From assembly GCA_002376965.1 (NCBI GenBank), contig DFOV01000361.1:1-7297 (forward strand): 7,297 nucleotides of DNA, read 5' to 3'. Shown here piece after piece: positions 6,281 to 7,297 of the stretch. How positions within the stretch are numbered: position 1 is the first letter of the stretch; every line of letters starts with the position of its first letter. Both the position numbers and the translations under genes were made by a program. Below the pieces are notes generated by a model. The model worked only from the letters and a program-made list of their open reading frames with translations. It was not told where the DNA came from and ran no database searches. This DNA is from Gammaproteobacteria bacterium UBA3532 (lineage in GTDB: Bacteria > Pseudomonadota > Gammaproteobacteria > Enterobacterales > UBA3532).

Positions 6281-6326
6281 GCTACGCCTTTATTTTAAAA
6301 CTCGAAACTATACGAGCCCTATTATT

Positions 6327-7297
6327 ATGAGCGCTGAACAATTCCATCAGTTTGTCGATCAAGGCTATCGACGCATTCCTGTTATTCGGCAAATATTTGC
6401 TGATTTAGAAACTCCTTTAACGACATACCTCAAGCTTGCTGCCACCCCCTATTCCTATTTGTTTGAATCGGTGCAGGGTGGCGAGAAGTGGGGCCGCTAT
6501 ACGATCATCGGCTTACCATGCCGAGAAGTTGTGCGCGTTTTTGGTTCTCGTGTAGAAGTCGAGAGCCACGGAAAGATCACATTCAAGCAAGACGTCGATA
6601 GTCCCCTAGACTGGATTGCAGACTATCATCAGTCCAAGCTGGCCCCAGAAATCGAAGGGCTGCCTCGTTTTACAGGTGGCTTGGTTGGCTATTTTGGTTA
6701 CGATACGGTTCGTTACATTGAACCAAAGCTTGGCCCAAACCAGCACCCCGATCCGTTAAATACTCCCGATATCATGCTGATGCTGTCAGATGAAGTGGTT
6801 GTATTCGACAACTTAAGTGGACACCTTTACCTGATCGTACATGTGGACAGTGATGACACAGATGCATCCTACGATACCGCTCAACAACGACTGGATTCGC
6901 TCGAACAGCAGCTGCGTCAACCACTGGTTGAGCCTGAGCGGGTTGCAGAACCCGGGAAATCGATCGATGAAGGAGACTTTGTTTCGGCCTTCACCCAGCA
7001 AGGGTTTATGGATGCTGTAGAAAAGGTAAAAGAGTATATTTCGGCGGGTGATGCGATGCAGGTGGTGTTATCTCAACGCCTTACCGTAGATTTCAATGCA
7101 GAGCCATTCGATTTATACCGAGCTTTGAGGCACCTCAATCCTTCGCCTTATATGTATTTTCTTGATATGGGCGATCATCAGGTAGTTGGTTCTTCACCAG
7201 AAATTCTGGTTCGACTCGATAATGGCACAGTAACCGTTCGTCCAATCGCAGGAACGCGTCGTCGCGGTTATAGCGAGCAGGAAGACCTCGATTTAGA
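6327..7297 (+). CDS. trpE: Anthranilate synthase component I (N-terminal 323 codons; C-terminus outside the window)
   Basis: The large subunit of anthranilate synthase converts chorismate to anthranilate, using ammonia passed from the TrpG glutaminase, in the first step of tryptophan synthesis in the cytoplasm. Residues about 24-165 are the N-terminal domain with YLFESVQGGEKWGRYTIIG (44-62) and GGLVGYFGYDTVRY (117-130), close to Pseudomonas-type TrpE. The chorismate-binding domain starts near 222 and shows GDAMQVVLSQR (241-251), NPSPYMYF (271-278), VGSSPEILVR (287-296) and PIAGTRRRG (306-314). The residues linked to feedback inhibition, the L-x-E-S segment (45-48) and NPSPYM, are retained, so tryptophan should inhibit it. 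The ATG at 6327 matches the expected family start (M-x-x-x-x-F followed by GYxRIP), but there is no strong ribosome site. An upstream leader suggests attenuation. PabB and related chorismate enzymes are less likely given the WGRYTIIG stretch. Confidence 0.95.
   Translation, partial: MSAEQFHQFVDQGYRRIPVIRQIFADLETPLTTYLKLAATPYSYLFESVQGGEKWGRYTIIGLPCREVVRVFGSRVEVESHGKITFKQDVDSPLDWIADYHQSKLAPEIEGLPRFTGGLVGYFGYDTVRYIEPKLGPNQHPDPLNTPDIMLMLSDEVVVFDNLSGHLYLIVHVDSDDTDASYDTAQQRLDSLEQQLRQPLVEPERVAEPGKSIDEGDFVSAFTQQGFMDAVEKVKEYISAGDAMQVVLSQRLTVDFNAEPFDLYRALRHLNPSPYMYFLDMGDHQVVGSSPEILVRLDNGTVTVRPIAGTRRRGYSEQEDLDL

Noticed and set aside
6813..7001. 62-codon minus-strand frame
   Set aside because: It is antisense to conserved trpE sequence.

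Overview
The window looks like chromosomal DNA of a gammaproteobacterium. TrpE reads like Pseudomonas-type TrpE. It also has a CPXCG zinc-ribbon protein, an FNR/ANR-type operator pair and a lipoprotein pullulanase. A marine Pseudomonadales/Oceanospirillales-like host is my best guess; the genus cannot be fixed from the sequence. No phage, insertion sequence, CRISPR array, tRNA or rRNA was seen.

Layout. Positions 1-1367 (minus strand) hold the first 455 codons of an exported pullulanase-type lipoprotein; the gene runs off the left edge. A strong hairpin terminator (1535-1570) separates it from an OFA-family (oxalate/formate antiporter-like) MFS transporter at 1590-2861, also minus. Upstream of the transporter lie two FNR/ANR-like dyads 51 bp apart, the nearer one well placed for class II activation. 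Positions 3128-5593 (minus) encode a large cytoplasmic signalling protein with the order Hpt-REC-REC-GGDEF-like-EAL-like, in which both cyclic-di-GMP domains are degenerate. A 307-bp divergent intergenic region follows. On the plus strand come a 67-residue CPXCG-type cysteine-rich protein (5901-6104), a probable 19-codon trp leader peptide with two Trp codons overlapping a hairpin (6195-6280), and the first 323 codons of trpE, which runs off the right edge.

How the genes relate. These look like several independent transcription units rather than one system. trpE with its leader is the entry to tryptophan synthesis and is probably controlled by translation-coupled attenuation. The transporter is probably induced under low oxygen. 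The pullulanase probably acts on alpha-glucans at the cell surface. The least ordinary item is the Hpt-REC-REC-GGDEF-EAL protein, which looks like a phosphorelay-linked c-di-GMP effector or scaffold rather than an enzyme.
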